Below, one piece after another: positions 44,350-54,591 of a DNA stretch of 64,000 nucleotides (positions within the stretch are counted from its first letter, which is position 1; every line of letters begins with the position of its first letter). The stretch covers positions 33,375,501-33,439,500 of the forward strand of contig CM077011.1 in assembly GCA_039090855.1 (NCBI GenBank), written 5' to 3'. Source of the DNA: Macrothele yani (Eukaryota > Arthropoda > Arachnida > Araneae > Macrothelidae). The notes beneath the pieces are model-generated. The model made no database searches and was not told the origin of the DNA. It saw only the letters and a program-made list of their open reading frames with translations. The translations under genes and the position numbers were made by a program.

Positions 44350-44511
44350 TGTGACGTACCTGCCAGCAGGACGCACACGACATAAAGGCAGATAGGAATC
44401 AGAATAATCGTCTGCGTAGCTCAGTTGGTAGAGCGACTTGTTCCGGAATAAGCGGTCTCGGGTTCGAATCCCGGCGTAGACTAAAAATGACGGAGAAATT
44501 TATTCGTTATA
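44350..44511 (+). repeat. 5' LTR of the TRIM
   Basis: 162 bp, starting TGTGACG and ending TTCGTTATA. It differs from the 3' LTR by two transitions (T/C in GCGGTCTCGGG and in GTAGACTAAAA), so insertion is recent relative to most elements here. Confidence 0.9.
44410..44481 (+). tRNA. tRNA-like unit inside the 5' LTR
   Basis: 72 bases fold as a cloverleaf. The acceptor GTCTGCG/CGTAGAC pairs with one G-U, the D arm is GCTC/GAGC and the T arm is CGGG/CCCG around TTCGAAT. Box A (TAGCTCAGTTGG) and box B (GGTTCGAATCC) are perfect. The anticodon arm is CTTGT/ATAAG with a six-base TCCGGA loop, which is non-canonical, so it is probably a Pol III promoter-bearing tRNA mimic and not a functional tRNA. 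Confidence 0.72.
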
Positions 44512-44512
44512 A

Positions 44513-44524
44513 TGGCGCCCGAAC
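44513..44524 (+). promoter_or_regulatory. Primer-binding site of the TRIM
   Basis: TGGCGCCCGAAC, one base downstream of the 5' LTR, is the standard sequence complementary to the 3' end of tRNA-Lys and some other tRNAs. Confidence 0.8.
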
Positions 44525-44770
44525 TATCCGGATGACTGGTCCGTTCAAAATCTCGCATTGGTGTGATGTTATTTCCACACCGCGAGACAGGAAAAATCAG
44601 AGAATTCCTTCTCCAGCGCTTCGAAAAATAAAAATGTGTGATGTTGCATTCCACACAGCAGATTGACTGGGAGTTCTCAAGTGCACGTTCTACAGTGGAT
44701 GGCTGCCTGCAACGATTCATGGTCACGGCTGACCCGTGGGCCATGCCCGGCCCTCTTTCGGGGGGGGAGA

Positions 44771-44932
44771 TGTGACGTACCTGCCAGCAGGACGCACACG
44801 ACATAAAGGCAGATAGGAATCAGAATAATCGTCTGCGTAGCTCAGTTGGTAGAGCGACTTGTTCCGGAATAAGCGGCCTCGGGTTCGAATCCCGGCGTAG
44901 ACCAAAAATGACGGAGAAATTTATTCGTTATA
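44771..44932 (+). repeat. 3' LTR of the TRIM
   Basis: 162 bp, preceded by a G-rich polypurine tract (44760-44770) and followed by the CATG target duplication. Confidence 0.9.
44831..44902 (+). tRNA. tRNA-like unit inside the 3' LTR
   Basis: Identical to the unit in the 5' LTR except for one base (GGCCTC for GGTCTC) in the variable region. The acceptor and T arms are intact, and the anticodon loop is the same non-canonical six bases. Confidence 0.72.
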
Positions 44933-44936
44933 CATG

Positions 44937-45742
44937 TTACTCCCGCCTGCTTTAAAATTTCATCCATCCACCTCCCATGTGGTCTTCTTCTGGGTCTTTT
45001 CCTAGGAGTCATTAGAATCCAGTCTAAAATTTCGGTTGGCTGTCAATCGCTGGTCCGTTCTTCTGGCAATGTGTCCAGCTTATTGCCATTTCAGGGATTT
45101 TACTCTGATCACGATGTCTCCCCCTCTTGTCATTTTCCTGATCCACGTGTTCCTCTTCTTATCTCTTCTGGTTACATCAAGCATAAACCTCTCCATGCTT
45201 CTTTCAGGTGTCTGAAGTCTTTGTATGTCTTTTTTAGTTAAGGTCTCTGCACCATACGTAAGTACTGGAAGGATGGATTGATCAAACACTTTTCTTTTAA
45301 GACATAATGGCATATTGCTCCTAAAAATTGTACTGTTTCTGCCAAAAGCTTTCCATCCAAGTTTTAAACGCCGATTCATTTCTTCATCAATGTGACCCTC
45401 ACTTAATATCTGCTGTTTAAGGTAAATGTAGGTATCGGTTGTGTCCAGCTTTTTCCCATCAATCGATAAATCTTCATTTCATGTAAAAGCATTGTACATC
45501 ACTTTTGTCTTCTGAAAGTTCATTTTTAATCTCACTTATTTACTCTTGTCAGCAAGTTCGTGGATCATACTCTGCAGCTCTAATGGGGTAGTTGCAAAAA
45601 TGACAACGTCATCAGCAAAACGAAGGTGAGTTAGATAATCTCCATTAATCTGTATCCCTTTGTTTTCCCAATTCAGTGATTGAAAGGCATTTTGCAATGC
45701 GGCATTAAAGAATTTGGGAGATATGGTGTCACCTTGTCTCAC
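44937..45742 (-). pseudogene. RTE-type reverse transcriptase fragment
   Basis: The minus strand reads MRQGDTISPKFFNAALQNAF and the catalytic LRFADDVVIFATT, then stops at 45536. It continues in another frame (45379-45080) as RRLKLGWKAFGRNSTIFRSN and PVLTYGAETLTKKDIQRLQT. Several frame changes are present, and the C-terminal tail is cut by the TRIM. Confidence 0.88.
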
Positions 45743-45755
45743 TCCCTTTTTAAAT

Positions 45756-46290
45756 ATGTATATAGACTACTACTATGTATATACTATAGGCAGTTTAGTA
45801 GAAATTAGTATTCTTCAACAGGTAATTTTTACCACATTTATCTACTTTATTTGCAAGCATCCTTTTTTAAAACTGACAAATTTTTATTTGTAGTGAAAAA
45901 AAGGAACTTTTCATTTTTTTATTGAAGAGATAATAATAAAAATTGATCTACTTTTGAACTGATTTGGTTAATTTTCAGAGCTAAGTCATCTACTATGTCG
46001 TTGAACTGTCTGCCAACACTGGTTTCACTTCCCCGCAAAGTTATCAAATACCGAATTAGGTACAGTATAAAAAAACCGTGTATTTTTGACAATCTGAAAT
46101 TCAAATTTCAACGTATAGTAGTAAATGGCGCATAAATGAATTACGTATAACCAAATACAAAAAAGCGATAGAAACTACAGTAAAATATCGGGACTAGCGC
46201 ATAATCTATATAAATAAAATTAAATGTTTGTTTGTTTGTATGTCCGCTATACAAATCTACGGTTTTCAATTTAGAACCACCAAATTTGGT
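45756..46290. other. Unassigned; contains a TTTGTTTGTTTGTATGTCCG head-like motif
   Basis: 46207-46280 (AATAAAATTAAATGTTTGTT then TGTATGTCCGCTATACAAAT) resembles the start of a widespread invertebrate repeat and loosely the heads of families M1-M3. No gene was found. Confidence 0.35.
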
Positions 46291-46292
46291 AT

Positions 46293-47030
46293 ACTACACT
46301 GAAAAAGTAAGTGGTGTGAATTCACGGAACATTTCTGAAAATAACGTGCAGCAAAGTTGCCTGTAGGTGTCCGTGTTTTTCAGAAATTTCCGTTTTGGAA
46401 AGTTTCCGCACCTAATTACGGAAACGTTTAGTAATTTGACGGATTTTCCGTTTTCACTAATTCTGATTTTTATTTCAGAAAAGTCCGTTTCATGTTTTTC
46501 CGTTTTTATACAGATGTTTTCTGAAATTTCAGAAAAGTCCATTTTAACTTTTGCCGTTTTTATACAGATGTTTTCAGAAATTTCAGAAAAGTCCGTTTCA
46601 TATTTTTCCGTTTTTATACAGGTGTTTTCTGAAATTTCAGAAATGCCCGTTTTAACTTTTTTCCGTTTTTATATAGATGTTTTCTGAAATTTCAGAAAAG
46701 TCCGTTTCATATTTTTCCGTTTTTATACAGGTGTTTTCTGAAATTTCAGAAATGCCCGTTTTAACTTTTTTCCGTTTTTATACAGATGCTTTCTGAAATT
46801 TCAGGTAAGTCTGTTTCATGTTTTTTCGTTTTTATACAGATGTTTTCTGAAATTTCAGAAAAGTCCGTTTCATATTTTTCCTTTTTTATACAGATGTTTT
46901 CTGAAATTTCAGAAAAGTCCGTTTTAACTTTTTCCGTTTTTATACAGATGTTTTCTGAAATTTCAGAAAAGTCCGTTTCATGTCTTTCCGTTTGTATACA
47001 GATGTTTTTTTGAAATTTCAGAAATTTCCA
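46293..47030 (+). repeat. Repeat family F copy with an internal 54-bp array of ten units
   Basis: The head GTGTGAATTCACGGAACATT matches the copies at 21018 and 63680. Inside, ATGTTTTCTGAAATTTCAGA starts at 46514, 46568, 46622, 46677, 46731, 46786, 46840, 46894, 46948 and 47002 (54-55-base steps). Units partly alternate between GTCCGTTTCAT and CCCGTTTTAAC types. The 54-base period keeps a plus-strand frame open (MFSEISEKSVSYFSVFIQ units), which I treat as an artefact. Confidence 0.88.
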
Positions 47031-47039
47031 TTTAGTTAG

Positions 47040-48920
47040 ACTGTAGACGGTTTTCGGATCGGGTCCGATCGGAGCACGGGGTCAAGGGGCCCCCAAACAA
47101 AATTTTCGTAAAAAGTACATTTTTACTTTTAAGAACTGCAACCCAATTCAGCCCTCCAATACCCGATCTACGGTCTAAGTTAGAGACAGTAGAGAACAAT
47201 AAAGTGCAAAAGTATCCGTTTAATGGTGTATTAAAAACACAAATGAATAAACTTAGCTTTCACCACCAACGGGCAGCTTCATCAAGTCAGAAATACAATC
47301 TAATGTAAATAAAGAGTTCCAGATATTCAAAATTCAAAACGGTAAACAAAAGGATGATCAATGCCAATGTCAAGTTGCATACACGCGGCAACGCGTACAT
47401 TGCATTTCAGTGTCGCTGGATTCTCAGAAGCTCACGCCGGATGTATGGCAGTTTTATAGATGACTGGCTGATGCAGTAATATTATATGTACGGCAGTTCT
47501 ATAATATTACTGCATCAGCCAGTCATTGGCAGTGGCCGGCATTAATTTGGAGGAACCTTGCTTTTCACACGGACAACTCTACATCGCCTGCTCAAGGGTT
47601 GGCAATCCTAAAAATCTCTATATTTTTGCTCCCAATGGTAAAACCAAAAATATTGTTTACCAAAAAGCAATAACCTAAATGAATTAAAATAAATTTACTG
47701 GAAAATTATAGGAATATATATTTCATTCATTAACTTTCACCCGCTGAACTTGGTTATTTCACGAATAGTAATATTTGCACGGGAAATACCGGGTACCCCC
47801 TGATAGTTACGTATAAAAATGAACAACACATAACCGAGATTCCACTGTATTACACATTCTGAAAATCTCGCAGTTTGGAACACAGCTGGGATCAGAGGTC
47901 TGCGCGTGCCTGGCATCCCCAGGCCTGGAAAGCCCGATTCGGCCCGAGGGCAGGGCCTGTGCTGGAAGCTTTAGCATTTTGCTTCTGGATTAAAACAAAA
48001 TACCTTTCGTCTCACAAAACAATGACTGACTTGTTACATGATCAGATGGCGATGATCGCTCAGTGAAACGAAAGACCCCATCAGCCTTCCTATGCATTGA
48101 TTATTTACAGATGAAACCGACAAACCTGACTGTAAGATGAGAGCCTGAAATGGGACAGCATATTTCTTTAAAGTTCTATTTCCTTTTTGTTGACTTTAAG
48201 GACAAACACCTATCTTTTTGACGTAGAACTACGTCTTTCTCCGAGCTTGGTAGGAGGCAACATCGGGAGCACGAATGCACCAAAAACATGTCACACTTTG
48301 AACGCTTATATCTTCGAAAGTAATAATCTTACAGTAATAAATAATACATCATTAGATAGTTTATAGAGTTCCGTTTATAACAAAATAAGTTTCAGCCCTT
48401 CACCCATTAACCCTTCGACACAGTAGCGTTAGGAAATTTAGAAAGAGTTGGTTTCTTTACGCATCGTTCAGTCGTATATAATGGTCAACTGTAACTTTTT
48501 CATTAACTTTTTTGTCTTCTTAATTTATTTATTTCATGATGATTCAGCATTGATCTAAAATAAATAGTAATATTCCAAAATTAGTGAAGGTTTAGAAATT
48601 AATGTTTTCATCATATTTCGAGATGATTGTAAGATTATTGGAGGGCTAAAGTTGCAATTGATGGGGCTTCAGCCTCCCTGAAATGGTGCAGTGATGACCC
48701 TGGTTGTGACGATATCGCGTAATAGTTATCCATTAGGATCGTTTCAATAACTCTGCGGCGCAACACCGTTATTTCCTTCTATCTTATTTGTGATGGTCTC
48801 TGCAAGTACAAAAAGAATGAAATTATCTACTTAAATATCTTTTACACAATGAAAAGTATAATTCTTTTATAGGAAGTTCAGCTTGTGGAACGTAAGATAA
48901 ACTCGCATTCATACATTCGA
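47040..48920. other. No recognisable gene, apart from one long hairpin
   Basis: Mixed-composition sequence. A 63-codon frame at 47875-48066 lies in a locally GC-rich patch but shows no domain. The inverted repeat at 47460-47526 is listed separately. Confidence 0.4.
47460..47526. repeat. 27-bp perfect inverted repeat with 13-base loop
   Basis: The arm 47460-47486 (ATGACTGGCTGATGCAGTAA...) is the exact reverse complement of 47500-47526. The words ATGTATGGCAGTTTTATAG just before it and ATGTACGGCAGTTCTATAA across the loop are near-direct repeats, suggesting a local template-switch duplication. A precursor of a small RNA is possible but unsupported. Confidence 0.93.
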
Positions 48921-48922
48921 GT

Positions 48923-48991
48923 TCTAATTAACCCGTAGATTTTCTTGGGACTCTACAGGAGTCACGCGGCGTGGGAACAGGGGACACGATG

Positions 48992-49040
<49 letters not shown>

Positions 49041-49223
49041 CTCTCGAGCTTCTAATTGACCTGCCGATATTCTTGGGACTCTGCAGGAGTCACGCGATGG
49101 GGGAACAATGAACACGATGTCCTCTCTCTCTCTCTCTCTCTCTCCGCTCTCGACCTTCTAATTGACCCGCCGATTTTCTTGGGACTCTGCAGGAGTCACG
49201 CAATGGGGAACAATGAACACGAT

Positions 49224-49293
<70 letters not shown>

Positions 49294-49466
49294 CTCTCGA
49301 CCTTCTAATTGACCCGCCGATTTTCTTGGGACTCTGCAGGTGTCACGCAATGGGGGAACAATGAACACGATGTCCTCTCTCTCTCTCCGCTCTCGACCTT
49401 CTAATTGACCCGCCGATTTTCTTGGGACTCTGCTGGAGTCACGCAATGGGGAACAATGAACACGAT

Positions 49467-49506
<40 letters not shown>

Positions 49507-49584
49507 CTCTTGAGCTTCTAATTGACCTGCCGATATTCTTGGGACTCTGCAGGAGTCACGCGATGGGGGAACAATGAACACGAT

Positions 49585-49632
<48 letters not shown>

Positions 49633-49709
49633 CTCTCGACCTTCTAATTGACCCGCCGATTTTCTTGGGACTCTGCAGGAGTCACGCAATGGGGAACAAT
49701 GAACACGAT

Positions 49710-49771
<62 letters not shown>

Positions 49772-49849
49772 CTCTCGACCTTCTAATTGACCCGCCGATT
49801 TTCTTGGGACTCTGCAGGTGTCACGCAATGGGGGAACAATGAACACGAT

Positions 49850-49927
<78 letters not shown>

Positions 49928-50005
49928 CTCTCGACCTTCTAATTGACCCGCCGATTTTCTTGGGACTCTGCTGGAGTCACGCAATGGGGGAACAATGAAC
50001 ACGAT

Positions 50006-50069
<64 letters not shown>

Positions 50070-50147
50070 CTCTCGACCTTCTAATTGACCTGCCGATATT
50101 CTTGGGACTCTGCAGGAGTCACGCGATGGGGGAACAATGAACACGAT

Positions 50148-50195
<48 letters not shown>

Positions 50196-50273
50196 CTCTC
50201 GACCTTCTAATTGACCCGCCGATTTTCTTGGGACTCTGCAGGTGTCACGCAATGGGGGAACAATGAACACGAT

Positions 50274-50340
<67 letters not shown>
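48923..50340. repeat. Composite satellite: ~95-bp unit alternating with variable (CT)n tracts
   Basis: About eleven units read TTCTAATTGACCCGCCGATT then TTCTTGGGACTCTGCAGGAG, TCACGCAATGGGGGAACAAT and GAACACGATGTC, each followed by a CT tract of 10 to over 70 bases and usually CGCTCTCGACC. Unit starts lie near 48923, 49050, 49160, 49290, 49398, 49517, 49640, 49778, 49934, 50076 and 50203. Long frames of Ser-Leu or Arg-Glu repeats on the two strands are artefacts of the CT tracts. Confidence 0.93.
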
Positions 50341-50343
<3 letters not shown>

Positions 50344-50344
50344 G

Positions 50345-50968
50345 TAGCAACAGCAGTTTGCTCTTTCCCTGTATCGCTCTTCGGGGATTTCACTAGCACG
50401 GTGACACAATTAGGAAGGGTAGAAATAGTTATATTTTACCTCGTGAACAAGTTTTGTTACTTTTCATGGATACACAGTTTTTAGCGATCTCTCCTCGCAT
50501 GAGTTATCTTTACTTTACGGGTTCTCTTCTTTAGCTTTCGAATATCAAACGGCGAGGCTCTCGCAGTTCTTCTTGTAGGGACAGAAATGGTTAGCTTAGC
50601 ACGGGCCGAATTTTATTTCTCCCTCTCTAAACTGACTCTTTGCCCAACAACTTAATTCTTTCCTCCCTAGTCTTCTTTTCGTCTTAATACCGCGGTCCTC
50701 AAAACCCACGTCGGGTATATTCAGGCAGGTGTGGCCACAGATGGTAGGAGGATTTCACTTTTACACGCGTCTTTGTTTTGTGCTTTTTGATTTTAACTGT
50801 TCTAAGTAAAGAAAAATGTCCCCCCAACAGAATGTTAAGGACAGTTAAATGTTTTTCTGGTATACAGTATGCTCTACATTATCAAAAGTATTCGGACACT
50901 ACCAAATATTTGCATAAGTATAAAGAACGGTTGCGCAGGTGGGTGCACTGTGAGTAGGGAGGTACGTA
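50345..50968. other. No recognisable gene; Tc1-terminus-like fragment near 50885
   Basis: TATCAAAAGTATTCGGACAC at about 50880-50900 resembles a Tc1 inverted repeat, but no partner was found. The rest is unassigned. Confidence 0.4.
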
Positions 50969-52188
50969 CACTGAAGAGCAATTGAATTAGAGATACCTGT
51001 CTAATAACGTGTAGCAACATCTTTCGCCCTGATGACGGCCCTCATTCGTCTCGGCATGGACTCGACAAGACACCGAAAATGGTGGGAAACCATACGAATC
51101 CACGACCACTGAACAAGCTCCCACAGTTCACGAAGATTTGATGGAGGGGGGTCAGAGCTTCGAACATCTCTCTCGCTGGCATCGCAGATGCGCTCGATGG
51201 GATTGAGGTCAGGTGACCTAGCTGGCCAAGAAAGCGAGGTCACGTCGGTGGAGTGTTCATCCAACCATTCGGATATAATTCGGGAGCGATGGCACGGTGC
51301 ATTGTCTTGTTGCAGGATGAGGTACCCAGTGGAATGTTGAAGACGCACAAACGGGAGCAAATGGTCGTCCAGGATATCCTAGTAACGTTGACCTGTGAGG
51401 GACGATGTCACACGTACCAGGGGTCCCATTTCAGTCCACGTAAATAGTCCCCAGACGAGAGTGCCACCCGCACCAGCTTGAAGAGTACCCTGCTGGCCAG
51501 AAGGATTCGTCGCTTCATGTGGTTTGTGCCGTACTCGTATCCTGCCATCCGCATGTACCAACGTGAATCTCGACTCATCAGTCCAGGCAACATTTTCCCA
51601 CATGTCTAGGGTCCAGTGGCGATGTTCCCGCGCCCATGCTAATCTTTGTTCCCTGTGATGTGCTGTCAGCAGCGGTACTCTCGTAGGACGATGACTTCTG
51701 TGCCTCATAGCGAGGAGATGATTCTGGATGGTGTGGCTGCTTACACGTTTTTGTGCACCAGCGTTAAATTGCCGAGTGATTTCTTGCACTGTGGCCCGTC
51801 TGTCCGCTGTTACAATGCGAGCTAGCCGACGATGACCCCGCTCATCCACACGCTGTTGTTCACGGCAGATGGCCCTTGCAGGGATGGTTTTACCGGATTC
51901 GATGTACTCACTGTGCACCCGTGACACAGTGGCTCGTGAAAATCCCAGTGCCTCCGCGACTTCCGAGATGGAGTGACCCATTTGTCGGTCCCCGACAATT
52001 TGCCTGCGATCAAATGCGCTTAGATCATTCGTCTTACCCATACTGTGTCCGACTCTTACTGATTCCCGTCGCATCACTCCTTATATTGTTGGATCGCTGC
52101 ATACGTCATGTCGTTTCAGTTTACAGGGTCGTCCACAGCGCCACATTTGCATAACGCCGGCTGCCTCTAATTCAATTGCTGTTCAGTG
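50969..52188 (-). mobile_element. Tc1-like transposon (DD36E type), 1.22 kb
   Basis: A 24-bp inverted repeat CACTGAAGAGCAATTGAATT lies at 50969 and, inverted, at 52188 (CTAATTCAATTGCTGTTCAG tip). TA flanks both ends (50967-50968 and 52189-52190). Confidence 0.92.
51001..52041 (-). pseudogene. Tc1-like transposase with one nonsense codon, DD36E spacing
   Basis: I chose MGKTNDLSAFDRRQIVGDRQ (ATG at 52041) as start because helix-turn-helix similarity begins there; an upstream in-frame start at 52077 exists. Next come paired helix-turn-helix domains (ISEVAEALGFSRATVSRVHS), AWTDESRF, LILQQDNAPCHRSR and [14 protein letters not shown] count 36 residues between the second Asp and the Glu. There is no frameshift. 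The only defect is TAG at 51379-51381, after TSSLTGQRY. The end is VIRAKDVATRY. Confidence 0.92.
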
Positions 52189-52259
52189 TATATACATATA
52201 CTTACTCGTTAGCAATACGTTATCTCAATTACGCTCTGCAATGTTACAATCAATATTTA

Positions 52260-53467
52260 CACCAATGAGCCATTACATTATGACCACCCCCTGCCTAGAG
52301 AAATGAGCGCGCCTGGAAACTGAACGGTGGCGCAGGTGAAGTTCACTGAGAAGTAAATATACAAATCGAGGGCCGTCTTTCGGTTAGTAGAGTGTTCGCG
52401 GTCAGAATGGGATAAGCTGCCTATTTATCAGAGTTTGATAAAGAACAAATTGTGATGGCACGGCTCCTCATACGTACGATCTCGGAAACGGCGCGCCTTG
52501 TGGATTGTTCATGTGCCGCTGTAGTAAGTACACATAAAAAGTGGTGCACAAATGGCCTAAGACGAACAGTCGTCCAGCTGTGTGCCGTCCGCAGCTCATT
52601 GATACAACATGGGAGCGGAGACTGTCCCGCGTTGTTCACAGAGACCTCGGGGCCACAGTGAAACAAATCACCCGCAGCTACAGCAGTGATAGTCAGGGCA
52701 ATGTGTCACAGTACACAGTTCATCGCAGCCTCCTGCGCATAGGCCTGCGCAGCCAAAGGCCCAGCCGGAACCCCATGCTCACTGCATGTATCGCCAACAA
52801 CGCATTAAATGGGCTCAAGATCACTGAGATTTGAACCGCGGATGATTGGATGAAAGTAGCCTGGTCTGATGAATCAAGATTCCTGGTGCATCGCGTAGAC
52901 GGCCGAGCGCGGATAAGTCGATTACCAACGGAGCGATTCACTATTGTGCGGGAAAAGGCCGGCTGATGCGGCAGTGTTACGCTGGGGGCGATATTTTCCA
53001 GGGACAATTTACGCCCCATTATCCCAATAGCACAACGCCTGACAACTGTCAGGTATCTGAACATCGTTGCGGACTAAGTTCACCCATTCATGGTAACTGT
53101 GTTCCCTGTTGGTGATGGCCGTTACCAACAGGATAATGCGCCATGCCACACTGCCAGAATCGTCAAGGAGTGGTTCGAGGAACATGCTGGTGGTTTTCTT
53201 TTAATGTCCTGGCCACCAAATTCACCTGACATGAGCCTAATCAGGCATTTGTTGTTCGACTTCGAAAAGCGGGTTCGGGCTAAATAGTCACCAACCCGAA
53301 ATGTACGGGAACTGGAGGACCTGCTGTTGACATTGCGGTACCAGGTACTCCAGGATACCTATCGCCACCTCACTGAATCCGTGCCTCGCCGAGTGGCCGC
53401 TGTTTTGCGGGCTAAAGGTGGTCTTACAGGTTATTAGGAAGGTGGTCATAAAGTAATGGCTGATCGG
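52260..53467 (+). mobile_element. Tc1-like transposon, 1.21 kb
   Basis: Imperfect inverted ends: AATGAGCCATTACATTATGACCACC region at 52265-52288 against GGTGGTCATAAAGTAATGGC at 53441-53460. TA flanks both ends (52258-52259 and 53468-53469). It lies only 70 bases from the previous Tc1 element. Confidence 0.88.
52407..53437 (+). pseudogene. Tc1-family transposase, badly broken
   Basis: ATG at 52407 is followed two codons later by TAA. The helix-turn-helix region (LSEFDKEQIVMARLLIRTIS) continues in that frame, then shifts near 52541 (WERRLSRVVHRDLGATVKQI). Later parts are WMKVAWSDESRFLVHRVDGR, RYQQDNAPCHTARIVKEWFE and SPDMSLIRHLLFDFEKRV, where the catalytic Glu is replaced by Arg. Stops are also present near 52834, 52966 and 53285. 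The ancestral end is TAG 53435-53437. Confidence 0.87.
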
Positions 53468-53623
53468 TATAAGTTTTATTGACCTCTGACCCCCACTATC
53501 AGTGTTACCGAACTCAGACAGCTCATCAGAGAAATAATGTGTCGTCGTCATTGAACGTTTAACGAGAAGACACGAAATTTGCATAAGAATATAGAAACTC
53601 AAAAGAAAGGATAGTTTGTTTGT

Positions 53624-54264
53624 TTTTTAAATTGAGGTTTTACGACCACCATGACCAACTCAGTGGGCTACAAGGAGTCGCCCGTCCCTAATTTAGGGCC
53701 ACTGGTTACAGGGAAGAGAGAGAGAGAGAGCCGCGAATGGCTTAGTAGTTAGCGAGTCAGACTATCAATGCAAGGTCCTCAGGTTCGAACCTGGGCTGAT
53801 CTTTCAGAGATGGTGTGATTTACTAACAATCGCTGAATATCCGCCGTGCATCGGACGAGCACGTTAAGTGACGGCCCCCAGGGTGGACTCACTGGTTAAA
53901 TGGGTATCCTTTCCTATGACCCCGTGAAATTCTCTCGTCCCTCTGTGTGCAACATCGTACTTTTACGGTGGCGTCATCTACTGTACTCTAATCTCACTAC
54001 AAACTGTTCTGTCAAAGTCGCTAGACTTGCTCTCATTCCTTCCGTTTCTGTGTCCTGCCCAAAAGGCGATCTCGCTGTACGTGGCCGGGAACTAAACTCT
54101 ACTCACTGTGGACGGAAGTCCTACAAGAAAATGACAAATACTGTGGGAAGAGAGATAGAGAGAGTCAGTGCCGTAAGACAAACACAACATCAATGCCTCA
54201 CCGGGATCCGAACCCGGACGAATGATCAGAAGCCATCGTTGATATTATTATGCCACCGGTGTGG
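53624..54264 (-). mobile_element. SINE S1 copy, inverted, interrupted by SINE S2
   Basis: The S1 tail, reversed (GTTTTACGACCACCATGACC), starts near 53635 and runs to 53730. The tRNA-like part (CACCGGGATCCGAACCCGG, box B) and the head (GCCACCGGTGTGG) lie at 54165-54264. Confidence 0.88.
53731..54144 (+). mobile_element. SINE family S2, copy 1, 414 bp, nested in S1
   Basis: The tRNA-like head has box A (TGGCTTAGTAGTTAGCG) and box B (GGTTCGAACCTGG). A unique body includes CGCTGAATATCCGCCGTGCA and TGGCGTCATCTACTGTACTC. It ends ACAAATACTGT with no poly-A. The flanks GGGAAGAGAGAGAGAGAGAG (53711) and GGGAAGAGAGATAGAGAGAG (54145) are the target duplication within S1. Confidence 0.9.
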
Positions 54265-54269
54265 AAAAA

Positions 54270-54576
54270 AGTAAAAATTATAATATGCATCATAAAATGT
54301 GCCTGAAGACAATAAAAAATTACGGAAGGCTTTACTTCATAGATAAGCAACTAAGAGGTTTATTCGTTTTTTTCATTTCAGATCATCAAAGACTTAAAAT
54401 AAAAATAATAAACTTAAAATGGGTTGCCATTTAAACAATCATTCAAAAACCGCAGCTTTCTTGCATGAATTGTAATCGATATTTCTTCTTTTGTGAATCT
54501 CAGAGAAAAAAAAAATTAAAGAATGACATGTTTTTAAAGAGACAAACTGAAATATCTATGTTTACTTTGTCCACAG
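54270..54576. other. Sequence upstream of the host exon; ends in a splice-acceptor-like site
   Basis: AT-rich, with no transposon. It ends in TTTACTTTGTCCACAG (54561-54576), a pyrimidine-rich stretch plus AG, which could be the acceptor of an intron in the 5' untranslated region. Confidence 0.4.
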
Positions 54577-54591
54577 AAACGCATTGTAGTT

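Larger units (their letters stand above)
44350..44932 (+). mobile_element. TRIM: 583-bp miniature LTR retrotransposon with tRNA-like LTRs
   Basis: Two 162-bp direct repeats (44350-44511 and 44771-44932) differ at two positions and begin TGTGACGTACC. CATG occurs at 44346-44349 and 44933-44936 as a 4-bp target duplication, matching the uninterrupted LINE sequence. One base after the first LTR is TGGCGCCCGAAC (44513-44524), complementary to the 3' end of a tRNA such as tRNA-Lys (primer site). GGGGGGGGAGA just before the second LTR is a purine tract. The 259-bp interior has no coding capacity. Confidence 0.9.
44258..45752 (-). mobile_element. RTE-like LINE, copy C, split by a TRIM
   Basis: The 3' (GAT)n tail (ATCATCATCATC at 44252) and last ~90 bases lie at 44258-44349. 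The LINE continues at 44933 after the TRIM and is 5'-truncated at about 45752, just upstream of the MRQGDTISPK box. Confidence 0.9.

Noticed and set aside
44410..44481. Genuine functional tRNA gene
   Set aside because: The six-base anticodon loop is non-canonical and the unit is present in both LTRs of a retroelement, so a promoter-bearing tRNA mimic is more likely.
49090..50399. Long Arg-Glu and Ser-Leu rich open frames on the two strands
   Set aside because: They follow directly from (CT)n/(AG)n tracts alternating with a repeated 95-bp unit; there is no start context, domain or codon bias.
50873..50967. A further Tc1 element starting at TATCAAAAGTATTCGG
   Set aside because: Only one end-like string is present; no second end or transposase could be paired with it.
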